NCBI GenBank assembly: GCA_030411725.1
Contig: MU839846.1
Coordinates: 248,001 to 312,000, forward strand
Reading direction: 5' to 3'
Source of the DNA: Echria macrotheca
Lineage: Eukaryota > Ascomycota > Sordariomycetes > Sordariales > Schizotheciaceae
DNA length: 64,000 nt
Part shown: one piece after another, positions 1 through 11,616 of the stretch
Layout of the letters: each line of letters begins with the position of its first letter
Position numbering within the stretch: position 1 is the first letter of the stretch
Program-made: the position numbers and the translations under genes
The notes under the pieces: model-generated
Seen by the model: the letters and a program-made list of their open reading frames with translations, nothing else
Database searches by the model: none
Told to the model about the DNA's origin: nothing

Positions 1-1159
1 TTGGACATGTCTACAGCTCGAAAGGTTGGTTCACTCGGAAAAGTTGAAAGGGCAAAGGCTGACACGCGTAGTGATATTATTGCCGAGCTTCCACTTCCGC
101 AATCGCATATTCTGGCCTACGAAGAGATTATGCCGTATCCGAATATCCCTCTGGCACGAGAGCAGGGTTTCGAGCATCGAGTACTCGAGAGCTACCTGGC
201 GCAGTTGTACCTCCGAAAGAGTCTCAACCAGATCCACCAGACGCTCTACAACCCCGAGGACGTGCAGTCGCTCAAGTACCAGGCTGGGACGCCGACCGGC
301 AACATTATCGAGTGGATCCAGAGCTCGCTCGATATGCGATTTGTGCCTGCCGAGTTCAAGTTCAAGCACAACGATCCCCCGGCGACGGATATCCTGGCCG
401 CCCGGCTGCGGGCCAAGTACTGGGGAGCTCAGGTGATTACCTACCGGCCTTTTATCCGACAGATTCTGGGACACAATCACAAGAAGTTGTCGATGCGGTC
501 TCCGGCCGACTTCAATGCCGATGGCTCGGGGCAGTCGGGCATGCAAGATGTCTCGATGGACACGGAGATCACAGACGACATGGTTGAGAATGCCGTCAAG
601 GGCATCCGAGCGCTGATTGAGAGTACCCGGGCGTTCCACGGTCTCGAGGACAAGCGATTTGTCATAACGAATGTGTTTGGAACCGCGCATGCGTATGTTT
701 TTTTCCTGTGTCGCTGTCCTTTACTAACGTTTGTCAAACAGGCAATGGGGCAACCTTCTCACACTAGCCGCCGCCTTCAAGGACCCCACGCTATCGCCGT
801 ACATCGACGAGGGGATACTCCGAGATCTCTTCATCAAGACGATTGCGTTCTTCAAGATTATTTCGCAGCCGACGAGCGCGCTGGCCATCGACATGCGTAT
901 CCTAGAGGGAGTCGAGCGGGAGTTTTGGCGGAAACCGGTCGGCGGCGGGGACGGCATGGATCATCCGAACTCGAGCTTTTCTAGTACGACGAGCAGCGGC
1001 CCGCCATTGCCGCCGATCAACTCGATGTCGAGACCGGGGTTGTTGTCTTCTGCGCCGCCGCCGCCCGTGCCGATGACGGGAATGCAGGCTCCGCCGGGTG
1101 GGCATGGGCACATTGATGGGATGATTACCACGCTGCCGCCTATGCAGCGGCATCCATAG
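1..1159 (+). CDS. Fungal transcription-factor-like protein, C-terminal part (5' end outside the window)
   Basis: Two exons, 1-692 and 742-1159, joined over a 49-nt intron (GTATGT donor at 693, branch TACTAAC near 722-728, CAG acceptor at 741). After splicing the frame reads ...FGTAHA-QWGNLLTLAAAFKD and runs on to a stop at 1157-1159. The visible part is mostly helical, with a stretch around YLAQLYLRKSLNQIH and a later GNLLTLAAAFKDPTLSPYI segment. This is the look of the middle-homology (fungal-specific transcription factor) region and C-terminus of Zn2Cys6 regulators. The DNA-binding zinc cluster would lie upstream, outside the window, so the class is inferred. The last 70 residues are Pro/Gly/Ser-rich and probably disordered. 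The reading frame of the first 60 bases is the least certain part. The gene converges on ATG5 across about 2 kb of non-coding DNA. No target genes can be inferred. Confidence 0.65.
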
Positions 1160-3248
1160 TTGCGGTGGCCTCGTCGGATATATATGGCTATCGACACTGT
1201 GTTTTCGTTGTTGATATATGAAAGTTATTGATGGGACTTTGGACTGTGTCAGTCAGTCCACGAGAGGAGTGTGGTGGACAAGGGAGAAGGGGAAGGGGGA
1301 AGGGGGACGAACGACTCTGCGCTACTAGGCGCTCTCGTGTGTGCGGTTTGGGGAGGGGGGGGGGGGGGACTTGAGGTAATGGGGAGGGATGGATTGATAT
1401 AAACCGCAACAGGAAAGTCGGGTTCGGGTTCGGGTTCGGGGTATTCTTCCACGTCTGATTTTCCAAGCATGGCGGCGGGTTGGGATAGGACGGGGTGGCT
1501 ATTTGTCTTTTTGTTCTTGTTTTGTTGTTGGTTGTTGTTGTCTCGCAACTTGGGGTGTGTATGCAAGGATCCTAGGGGTTCACATGCAGCATTTTCACGG
1601 GCTTTTTGTTTTGTTTTTAAGGGGTGTTTTGTTTCCGATGAAAGTGAAGGAGATACCAAATGTTTGAAACGCGGCAAACGGTTCATTTGGGCGGCGGCGG
1701 ATACTTTGCTTTCTCTGTGTTTTTGGAGTCGTTTTCGATTCAGCGGAGGGGAGGAGTATTTTCGATTGGGGGGGGGGAAGAATAGGGGGGATGGATCTGT
1801 GTCTGTTGCGGTTCTGTTCCTGTTCCTGTGGGGACCGAGGAGAGGTAACAACATGGGCTGGTGGTGGTGAATTCGGAGTAGTTAGTTAGTTGGTGTGTAA
1901 ACGATCAGCCTGGGAAGGGGGCCCAACAATGAGGGTTGGGGATGGGGATGGGAATACCACAGTAGGCAGGCACATGGACAAGATCACATGGACAAGAACA
2001 AGATGGACATGGACATGGACAAGCGCACAAACAACACAGGTTTTCGGTCCCCAAGGACATTTTATTATATTCTACGGAATATTTTGCTGATGATCATTTC
2101 TCAGTCTTTTTATATTCTTTTTAATCTTGTTTGTGGTTGGGCTGAGGTGAGAATGAGATTGGAGCGCATTATTCTAGCGGTTTTTGTTCTCTCTCTTGTT
2201 CTATATTCTCTATATTGAGTTTAGAGGATGCGTATCCGTAGAGCGTGGAGGGGTGGATGGGTGGATGATGGAAGGAGTGGGAATTAGGAACGGGCATGGG
2301 TGGGTAGATGAGGAGAGAAATATATAGGAAGGCAGTATCAGAATCAGAAATCAGAATCGGAATGGGGTGGGTGGTGTTGAGTTTTTATCTCCTTGGATGA
2401 CTAGATGATGCCTCTCTCTCTTTTCTGGAGTGTCGTTGCGAATGCGAATGCGTATCTTTTGGTAGACTAGTAAGTGAGTTGGCTTGGTTAGGTAACGGGG
2501 GCGTGTAGAGGGTGGAAAGGGGGATTTGTTTTGATGGCCTCTGCTATCTCAACTTGCAGGATAACGTTGATGTGCATTTTTTATGCAGACATAGGAGAGG
2601 AGAGGTACTCGAGCGCCGAGCCACAGCCCGCAGTCAAGCATGCCAGCTCAATGAACTACCCCGGTTTATTTTGCTCCTCGCCGGCGCGCAAGGTTAGCAT
2701 CGGAAAACGGGGGTTTTCTTTTTTGTATAACAGGTCAAGAGCATATGAGAGGTAACCCTGAGTTGATGGCTTTTTTTTCTGGGGTTATCAGGGGTTGGTT
2801 GACTGCTGGATGTATTGTACACTTAAGTACTCCTCCTTTTCGATGGCCCACTCCGTCCTCCTCTCTCTCACACCACTCACCATTACTATTTCATTTATAC
2901 CTTATTGATGTTCTACCTCATCGATGGGCTTTCTTACCACCTATTACGCTCATCAGCCGATCTGCCAGCTAGCCATATTCTATCAGCCCGGCACCCTGTC
3001 TGGTCTAACCCGTCCCATCATCAGCTCCAAAGGGAAAGAGTCAGCCCTGCCAGCCCCAAGTCAAACACAACCAGTCCATTTCATCACGAAACACCTTTGG
3101 TCAACCCTGCTGAACATGTAGGTACACAATCACAATCACACGGCCACACAACCACGAAACCCAACGCCCAAAACACTATAGCACCAAGACACCGCCCCCC
3201 AATATCCAGACCGCAAAAATATTTAACTGGAAAAAAAAAAAAGAAATA
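1160..3248. other. Gene-free convergent spacer (TF 3' side to ATG5 3' side)
   Basis: About 2.1 kb without a credible gene. The open frames here are low-complexity translations of simple repeats. It holds a GGGTTC tandem (about 1419-1440), a run of about 14 G near 1357-1370, and a patchy ACATGGACAAGA/GGACAT microsatellite near 1972-2024. It most likely carries the 3' UTRs of both flanking genes. Confidence 0.6.
1419..1440. repeat. GGGTTC hexamer tandem, about 3.5 copies
   Basis: Short perfect tandem of GGGTTC in the 3' flank of the TF gene. It is not the fungal telomere unit TTAGGG, and there is no sign of a telomere here. Confidence 0.7.
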
Positions 3249-4525
3249 CTACAGCACAACAACAATAAAACAAAGCCACCCATCAGGATACGCCGCCTCC
3301 CGCATGAGCTCTTCGATGGGGGCCCTAAACGGCACGGGGGCGCCGTGGAGCAAGACGGTGGCCAGGACGGGGTCGCGGGAGGAGGGGAAGAGGGAGGGGA
3401 GGAGGGATTTTAGGGCTGTCCCTAGGGTTTGATGCGTCCCTGTTGGTTTTATTTATTAGCAAGTGTTTGTGAGTGTATGTTCGTGTGGGGTGTCGCGGTC
3501 TGGATATTGCGGTGTGGTATTTGGTGTGTTGTAAACCGTATTGTTTGTTGTATCTTGAAGAGGACAACAATCTGGTGGGGACGATGGTTGGGGTGTGATG
3601 GCACCGGGGTGATGGTGTTGGGGTAATGGCGTTGGGGTTTTGGCAAGGGGATGAGGAGGGGATGAGGGAAGAACTCACGATTCGGCAACCGCGGCGGAAC
3701 CAACCTCTGAACCACCTTGAACGACCCTGCCGTCTGAGATGTCTGGGCATTAGATGTGGTCTCCGGAGACGACGGCATGTAGATCCTTATCGGGACGTTC
3801 TTAAACGGCGTAGGCGGATTGAGCAGCTGGGTTTGGACTTTGGCGAAGACGGCGTAATCTCCTGTTTTCTCATCAGTCCCCTTTACGATGATACCCTCTT
3901 GGTTGTGTATGTGTGTGTGTAAACAGATTGAGACAAAAAAAGGGGTATCAACAAAGCGAAACATACCATCCCGCACGGCATTCCACAGCGCCGTCGTATG
4001 TTCCTTCGACAAACCCATAATCTGCTTGGCGTTTCCATTCCGGACAAAGTCGGCCTGTTTGGTAATTATTAGTTCTACTTAGATTCATCCCGGGCCAGGC
4101 GGGGACAATACCTCCTTGGCAGAGTTCATAAAAGTATCAGCAATATCCCACTCGGGCCCGTCACCCACGACCAGCCGCCACGGTAGCGCGGGCTGGTAGA
4201 GGTCTGCCAGTAGGCCCACAGCCAGATTCCGCAGCTGGACCTCTTCATGGTGGAAACTAGAGCAGGGCTGGCCGAAGAAGGTGTGGAGCCGTGGCAGTAA
4301 CAAGGCGAGATAGCTGAAGCGCGGGACCGACGTGATGAAGGGCGTTTGGGATGCAGGTAGCGAGGCGTGCGTGATGAGTACCGGGATCGAGAGGGTCCAG
4401 AGGGTTTGGGGGAGGGATGCGGCCGGAGCGGGAGACTGGGCATCTCCCGGGGTCGGGGTGGGCCAGCCCGGCGATCGCGGGGACCGGGACCCGGATGGGC
4501 CTGGGCCGCCCGATGGGGATGCCAT
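3249..4525 (-). CDS. ATG5: Autophagy protein 5 (Atg12-conjugated E3 component)
   Basis: Four exons on the minus strand: 4525-4112, 4054-3967, 3861-3679 and 3439-3249, giving 291 aa. Introns are 57, 105 and 239 nt; all are GT-AG and each join restores the frame. Family hallmarks are the N-terminal IPVLITH followed by PPFITSVPR-like and FSYLALLLPRL segments; LLNPPTPFKNVPIRIYMP in the middle; and TLGTALKSLLPSLFPS then DGWL at the C-terminus. Atg5 is covalently joined to Atg12 and, with Atg16, promotes Atg8 lipidation at the growing autophagosome membrane. The acceptor lysine is probably Lys148 (in NAKQIM), placed by analogy with yeast Lys149. The start is taken at MASPSGG: an upstream in-frame ATG would add a basic, Pro-rich stretch unlike the family. 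The third intron is long compared with others in this window. The identity is secure. Confidence 0.95.
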
Positions 4526-7477
4526 TTTTTTTGTCGGTGGTTGGAGATGACGGGAGATGTGGATGTGTGTCACCGCCTTTTTTTTTGGTGAGGGAGATAT
4601 GGTTGGTCGGTTTCGAAATCGACCGATGAATAATGGCGGTGATAGGGAAGCGTTGGATGTCTCAGTTGCCGGTTGTCGTTGACGGCTGATAAGAAATGGC
4701 TTGGCGAACTGGCGAAACAGAGCAAGGCTGACACACACCTCAGGTTGCTCGCTGTGGTACCTAAACTCGCTGTCGGGTCCCCAGGATCAAGCAGACAGAA
4801 GTCAGAAAAGAGGGGCACAGGCAAGGTGGAAGGCGGGGTGATGGTTTGATGGTGCGGGGTGATGAGGGGTTCTCTGGGCTCTGAAACACACAGCACATCA
4901 CGGAATTATTTGGTCTTGCTTTGGCATTCCAGAACATGCTTCCAAAGCCTCAAGACTGGTATCTTCACTACAATGCATCCATGTACATCTATAGATGTCA
5001 TCGTCAGAGACTGGTCTCTCGGAGACTAATCTCTCGATGAGAAGAATAAGCTAAATCCCTTGAGGAAAGAAAAAGCCCCCATACAAAAACCAAAAGAAAA
5101 ACGACCCAGCAATCACGTCGCCTGCATACAGATTAGACAGGCCACCTGCAGCCCACGGGACGCAACAGTGTCTCCCATTCAAAGAGCACACTGTGCGGTC
5201 CGTACCGCGGGGTATCCCATCCCCCAACCATTTCCTCTTCATCACCCTCCAATCATGAACCACGTCTCATCCCTAGTCATTTCAATCTGACCACCTCTTT
5301 TTTTTTCTCCCCACATTTCCCCCTTCTGTATGGCGTTAGGACTCTCTGCTTGGACGGGATCGTAGCGGATCACTGCATGGTACGCATAAAGATTTGATGG
5401 CTGGAGTGTGGACAAAACTGCCGGCAGGCAACGAGAGGGGTGAGTGAGACAGAGAGAGACCAGTCTGGACCCGGGTTTGGGATGTGAAAAAGGATGCGGA
5501 GACTGCGGGGGACAGACAGCCAGCAGACTTGCTGCGGACCACACAACCACACACGAGGCAGACAGAACAGCAACCGAGACGAGACGCGGCGTAGAGGCGT
5601 AGAAGCAGGCGTTATCCGATCGCCGTATGCAAGAGGGCAACAGACATGCAGGACTGACTACTTGATGCTTGACGCTTGCTGCAGGCTTTATTCCATCACC
5701 GCCCTTTGGGATGGGGTTGTTGACCGCTTCGGCAGTTGCCGAGAGGATATGCCTTTCTGTGCTCCGTAAATCATCTGCTCTAGCAACCGGCAGAGTTATC
5801 AGAAAACGAAACCGGTCAGATAGGTAGGATGAGATTGCTAAAGATCCCCAGTCAAAGCTCGCCATCTTTCGTACTGATAAAACTCCGGATCGTCCATCTC
5901 AAGAACCCCGCTACCTAGTCCACACACCAACCCCTCCATAGATCTTCGACACCGCCTCCCCAGCACGTAGACTGATAAACTTCCTTCTTCCTCGAAGCGG
6001 TCAACTAGCTCACTCCCAGATCATACCGCCAGCCACCGCTCTCACCGCCACCACGAACTCACGAACTCACTGATGACTCCAGGTCTACCTTACTAGCTCG
6101 TCCATCTCGGTCACCGTCCATCAAACCCCCATACCCATGCCCATCAATCTCCATATCCCAAACATCTTTCGGAGACCGTAGAAACATGTCCTCATGAACA
6201 CGCCAACCTCCCCGTACATCCAAACCCCGAAACCCCCAAAACCCCAGCCCACCAGAGATCCTATCACACAAAATCTGCCAGACATCTCCGTCCAACCATA
6301 GATGCGTACCTAGCCCACCCCATTCCCGCAATACCGAACGACAAATCACAGATGAGAAATACGAAGGGGGAAGAATAGATATCTCCGTCACCACTAAGCC
6401 CGTCTGCCGCGCCAGCCGCTGACAGCTAGGCATGGGGTAGCATCGGGCATATCTGGAAATAACCAAAAACGACGGATCGGACATTTGACACCCGACGCAT
6501 GCACCATTGGCATCTCGTGGAAGCCATACAGCAAGTACAAGTAATGGGTAAGCAAAGGCGTGTGTATTCCGTATCAACGCCATCCTCACCAAGCAAGCAA
6601 GTCAAGCAAAGCAAGCAAGCAAACACGTCTGGTGTCTTCTTGCCTTCTCCTCAACAGTCAACCGTCAGCCATCATCATATTACCATCTATCCTCATCATT
6701 TCCGCAAATCACATCAGCACCTCAATTTGTCCGCAAAAAGAGTATATTCATCCCATCTCAGCCCTAACTACGTACAAAGGAAAAAGAAAGACCACACACA
6801 AAAAAAAGTCTTTTACGCCCAAGCCAAGATGCTCGCTCAGCACATATTCCTCCCTGCCCCCCATCCCCCCCTTTATTATTCACCCAGGGACATACCACCA
6901 TCCTCTTCACACCTCCCTTCCCATCATGGTACTCTGTTCCTTATTCTTGTCAAGTGCACCAAAAAATGCGTTGTAGTAATAAAATAGAGGATAATATATC
7001 TCTTTTTCTCTCCTTGGTGACCCTTGGTATCAACCCCCCCCTCCTCCTCCCCCTTTCAGGGGTTAAAAAAACACCAAACACAAGCCCCCGAGATGTTGTT
7101 AAACCACCGACGATGCGAATGTAACACAGTCAAGCAGTCAGTTCGCTCTCGCTACAAGAAAAACAAACCCCTCACCGGGGATCCTCAGAAAAGAAAATCT
7201 CACAAAAAAATAAATAAAAATACAATGAGAGAGAGAGAGAGAGAGAGAGAGATTAATTCGTCGTTGCTGTACTGCACTGCACACCCCCCTCGGCTTCCTT
7301 CCTTCTTTCCTTCCTTCATATGATATGATGCTTTTAATCAGTCCTCTGCAACAAAAACCAGATAATGCGATAGAGAGAGACAAAAAAAAAAAACATAAAA
7401 CCGCCCGCCTAGCTGTCGGGTCAGATAGGTCCCGCGTTGATACAGATGTCGCATACAAGTCATTTGAACCTAGCAGC
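4526..7477. other. Spacer: ATG5 promoter side and 3' flank of the next gene
   Basis: Nearly 3 kb. The bases next to 4525 should hold the ATG5 promoter and 5' UTR. The stretch next to 7477 is A-rich and ends in a GA microsatellite (7226-7252), probably the 3' UTR of the downstream minus-strand gene. One 177-codon minus-strand frame at 6059-6592 starts with a hydrophobic segment but matches no family I know. I see no other gene. Confidence 0.55.
7226..7252. repeat. (GA)n microsatellite
   Basis: About 13 uninterrupted GA dinucleotides, about 230 nt downstream of the stop of the 1363-aa minus-strand gene and so possibly within its 3' UTR. Confidence 0.9.
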
Positions 7478-10400
7478 TCACGAGGCGACGCTCGTCTTCT
7501 TTCCCCGCCCCGCATATCGCGGCGGGAAACCATTGTCATCTGGTCCCATCGGCGGCGCAGAATTCTTAAAAAACTCGGCCAGCTCCGAGGTACCCCGGCT
7601 GGACACTGACACAGCCTCGCGAGGCTCAAACTTCTTCATCGCGACGCGGCCCGCTGGTCGGTTGTTACCGCCACCCATCGTTGGCGTCGTCTTAGAGAAA
7701 TTGGCCGGGTTGTACTTGTCAACCCCCGGAGGCATGTTCACCTGAATCGGAATGTACCCCTTGGCACCCGTAGCCGGCCCGTTTGCCGGTCTGGGAGCCG
7801 CCATCGCTGGTGGCACGGGACTCCTGGGACTAGAACTTCCAGAAGAGTTCCCGCTGTTGCGCCCGCTGTCGCGCCTCGTAAACCTAGCCATCAGGCTGGG
7901 AGCACTGGCCTTCTTCTTAGGTTTGGCCGGTGGTGCAACCTGCCGGACGGGCTCAGGGGGCGGTGGTGGGACACTCCTCAAAAAGTCCATCAGACTCTCC
8001 TCCTGGGGCTCTTGTCGCCTCCGTGCGCGGGGTGTCGGCTCGTCGTCAAATTCATCGTCTTCGTCGCTAAGATCGATGGCGTACGGGTCCCGCACGCGGC
8101 GCGTCTTCCGTTTCGGCATCGGCATGTCATCGTCTCCAGGGCCGGCAAAGCGGCTGTTTCCGCTTGGCAACGGCTTGTTCCTCCCCAAAAGCGCGCTCTG
8201 CGAGTTGATCGAGGACTGGATCGAAGGTGTCTCGGTCGTGGATGCTTGGCTGCTCCGCACCTCATAGTCTCTCAGCTGGGCATCAACAGCTCTCCCTCCA
8301 ACCGCGCCGGACAGCTGGTCCGAGTCCATAGTCGTCCGGAAAGGAGCAACCGTTCTAGGGATGCGGGGATTTCCTCCGGTGCTCGGCGGACCACGGCGGA
8401 TGAAGTCGATCAGGTCGGAATTATCATCCTTGTAATCGGTCGTCGGATCCCGCGCCTGAAGTCTCATCCGGTTTATGCTGCTGGTGGTAGACGCCCGGCC
8501 GGCCTCCACGCTGATCTTGGCCGGAGCTGGGGGAACAACCGGGGGGTTACGGCCGACGCTTCCACCATCTGGTCCCGTAGATCGGATGAAGTCGGCAAAT
8601 TCCGCCAACGATTCACGCGGTAATCTCGCATCCCGCGGGGCCTGGGGAATAACGCCCCGCGGTTTGGCGGGAACGGATGGGCCGGACCGAGGAGCTGACG
8701 TATTTGACTGGACATTTTGCAAACTGTTCTTTCGCTGCGAATCCACAGCTTGCGACGCCCCTCCAGTGGAACGGGAGACAGAGATGGATCTCTTGATTTC
8801 GGTCGACTGCGCAAACGATGACGACCGGGATCGGTCTCCGGTCTGGCGGGCCTCCTCGCTCTTCCGCGTCTTGACGGGAATCACCGGGCTGCCAGTGAGG
8901 TTCGACCTGTTGGACTGTGCCTGGTGGAGGTTAGAACTGACATGCATGGACAGTACGCCGCACTTACATCGATATCACGCATGCTCTCTGGAGTCAGCGT
9001 GTACTGGATTGTTTGGTCGCTGTGGATTAGTTCTTCAAAGTTCCGTGCGACATCAATCCGAGAGCGCGTGGTTTCTTCGGACGTCCGGACAGGCTTCAGT
9101 CTCGTCGTCGACGTGCTCGAGGTCGACCCGGACGTGTGCTGCGGTCTTGTTGCCGAGCTCGTTTCCTGGGACCGAGAGGGGAAGGGTTCCGAAGGACTGC
9201 GGTTACGCGAGCGTTCTACAGAGACTTGTCCGATGGTTGACGGTTGCGTCCGCGGGGGCGACGGTTGCGTCTTGGGCGGTGATGCCGTCACCGGTTGCCT
9301 TCCGGTGCTACGCTCGGGTACCGACGGCGCAGACGCCGTGAACGAGCCTGATGTGGGTGTGGTCGGCTGAGGTCGGACATGGGAAGCAGATGCTTTCCGT
9401 GGAGGCTCATGCTTGTCTTCGGCGTAGAACGTACCTCCAGGCGCGGTCGACGAGATGATGGTGACCTTAGTAACCTGCTTGGCCGGGGATGGCGGGGCCT
9501 GCGAGCGCTGGGCTACAGAGCCGAAGACCGACCCAGACTTGGGCACGGTGAACGCTTCTTCCTGGACATCCGTCGTCGTGGGTTCGGGAATCGCTGCAAG
9601 GCTAGTCCCTACGCCCGCGCTCGAGCTAGTTGGGCTAGTCGATGCAGTCGTTTCGTACTGCATAGGCTCAGCCACCTCTTCCGTCTCCGAAATAGAGTGG
9701 CTACCGGAAAGCCCAGATTTGACGGCTGGTGACCTAAAGGCAGACATGCTGTCAGGGGAGCGGCGCATTTTCTCCTCAATAATTGGAGGCGTCATGACTC
9801 CGCTCACCCGCACCGGATTCGCTTGACGAACATTCTCGGTCACATCTCCAGAACTGCGACGTGACCCGAGCGCGGGACTACGCGGTCCTGTCACGTCAAC
9901 CAAGCGCGCCGAGTGAATACTTGGTGTCCGAACAGGCAAGTTTGTGTTGATAACGGCTGGCTTCGCGCGCTCCGAGACAGCGGGTGATATGCTGCGACCC
10001 GAGATCGAAACCCTTGAAGAAACAAGAATCTGAGGCTCCTCAATGAGCGAGTCCTCATCCTCGTCATCCTCATCTTGGCCTTCCGAGTTGGCTGGATCAG
10101 TCGAAGAAACTGGCGTGGTTTCTTCCGATTCTGACCAACCACCCTTGGGGCTCTGCACAGGCTGAGCCGGGCTCCTGATGTCGTCCACGCCATCTGCCGC
10201 GGGTTCTTGCTCAAGCTGTTCATCCTCCGTCTCCCCACCAACAACTGCGTTGTAAGGGGCTGTCGGTGGAGTCGGCAAAGAGTTAGACCGTTGGCGGAAA
10301 AACTTGGGCGGTTCCGGTTGAGACTGGGTAGGAGTTGTTTGATCCCGATCAATAGGCGCAGTGAAAACCATCCAACTCTTGGGACGCATCGGTAGCTCCT

Positions 10401-11616
10401 CCTCCTCGTCGGCTTCGGTCTCATCATCGCTGTAATATGAAAGGCCGGGGACTTCGATCTCATCGACATCACGGGATCCGATTGGCAGCGGAATACCCGC
10501 AGCAAAAAGATACTCCTCCAGCGGCTGCTCGATATTCTCCTCTTGCACCTCATTTCCCTCCAACTCATGCACGGGTTCTGGGACAGTCGGCGGCACGGCG
10601 GGCTCGGCCGTAATGCTGCTTGGTGAGCGCAAGTGACTGGAACCGCCACGCATCGAATCCCTCGAGTATGAACGAGACAGGCGCTGATCCATGGTGGTAA
10701 TGCCGGGCGATCGGATCTTCTTTTTCCACGCTCTCCACAACCTACCCAGCGTCCTGTCAAGCGCAACGCGCTCCATATCGAGCTCCTCAATGACGATTCT
10801 CTCGGTGGGTACGGATGGGCTCCGCGCGCCGTCCTTAAATTCCTTCTCGTACTTGACCCGCATTCGGTGGTAAGAAGCCTGGCCCGCAACAATGAGAGCC
10901 TGCTCTCCCATAAACTCCAGGATTGACGTCAAGAAGATGGCAACTGCCGGAGACACAACCTCAGAAAGTCGATCGTCCAGTCCTGCGTCCAGGTGCTCCT
11001 GCTCCATGTAAAAATCCTCATCCTCCTCTTCCATGTCGCCAAGCGACGAGTACACCATGCATCGCAGGCGCGTGCGCTTCCAAGCCAATTCCAAATCCCA
11101 GTCCCTCGGCGAGACAGGATCAGGCGATTGCGCCTCGGCCATGTCCTCGTCATCACCCCCAAGGTACTCGCGCAATTCCTCGTCCGCCTGGTTGATCGCA
11201 TCCTTGGCGAGTTTCGGCTTAAGAACCTCGCTCACGGCCGGTCGGAGCGCGCCGAGCGTCGTCGAGCGCGCGGTGGCGAGAAAGTTGAAAAGGAGCTGGT
11301 CCAGGAAGTTGTTGACCAGCTGCAGCGCAGCGGGGGAGACCATGGCCGGCTCGCCCGACGGCTCGATGCCGTGCTGATCGTACCAGGCGTCGGCATGGCT
11401 GTCGTGGTCGTTGGTGACGATTTGCGAGGCGGCCGAAGCAGCAATGAAGGCCGCTTCGGGGGACACAGACAGCGGGGGCGACATAAAGCTGTGTGCGATG
11501 GTCGAAGGTCGGTCGCTGGAGATGCTCTGCGTCCTCGATCGCGGGGGCATTTTCTGGGAGAGGGAGACGGCTCCCGACGAGGGCTGGGACGAGGCCGAGT
11601 CTAAAGAGGAAACCAT
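7478..11616 (-). CDS. Large, mostly disordered conserved fungal protein with four C-terminal [DE]F[IL]R..PP motifs
   Basis: Two exons, 11616-8968 and 8920-7478, joined over a 47-nt intron (GTAAGT donor, CTAAC branch, CAG acceptor, phase 0), giving 1363 aa. The only clearly ordered N-terminal part is about residues 95-153, a helical block around LQLVNNFLDQLLFNFLATA and VSEVLKPKLAKDAINQAD that resembles a histone-fold-like helix pair. A second helical region spans about 215-300. The rest is Ser/Pro/Glu-rich with acidic blocks (EEDEDF; DDEDEDS) and a basic KRKTRR near residue 1153 that could be a nuclear localisation signal. Four short similar motifs sit at about residues 990-1001, 1052-1063, 1192-1203 and 1328-1340. 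I do not recognise a named orthologue. A scaffold or nuclear/septum-associated role is possible but only a guess. The start is the first ATG of a long frame, and coding quality is good throughout. Confidence 0.8.

Noticed and set aside
1418..1441. Telomere-like repeats
   Set aside because: The unit is GGGTTC, not TTAGGG, in a short internal tandem between genes.
1469..1870. 133-codon plus-strand frame in the TF/ATG5 spacer
   Set aside because: Hydrophobic only because of T/G-rich DNA (FLFLFCCWLLL), no start context or conservation expected.
5242..5865. 207-codon minus-strand frame upstream of ATG5
   Set aside because: Ser/Pro/Arg-rich, shares its bases with several other frames, no family features; likely part of the promoter or leader.
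8012..8623. 203-codon plus-strand frame opposite the 1363-aa gene
   Set aside because: Antisense shadow of a well-supported gene, Arg-rich as expected from its codon use.
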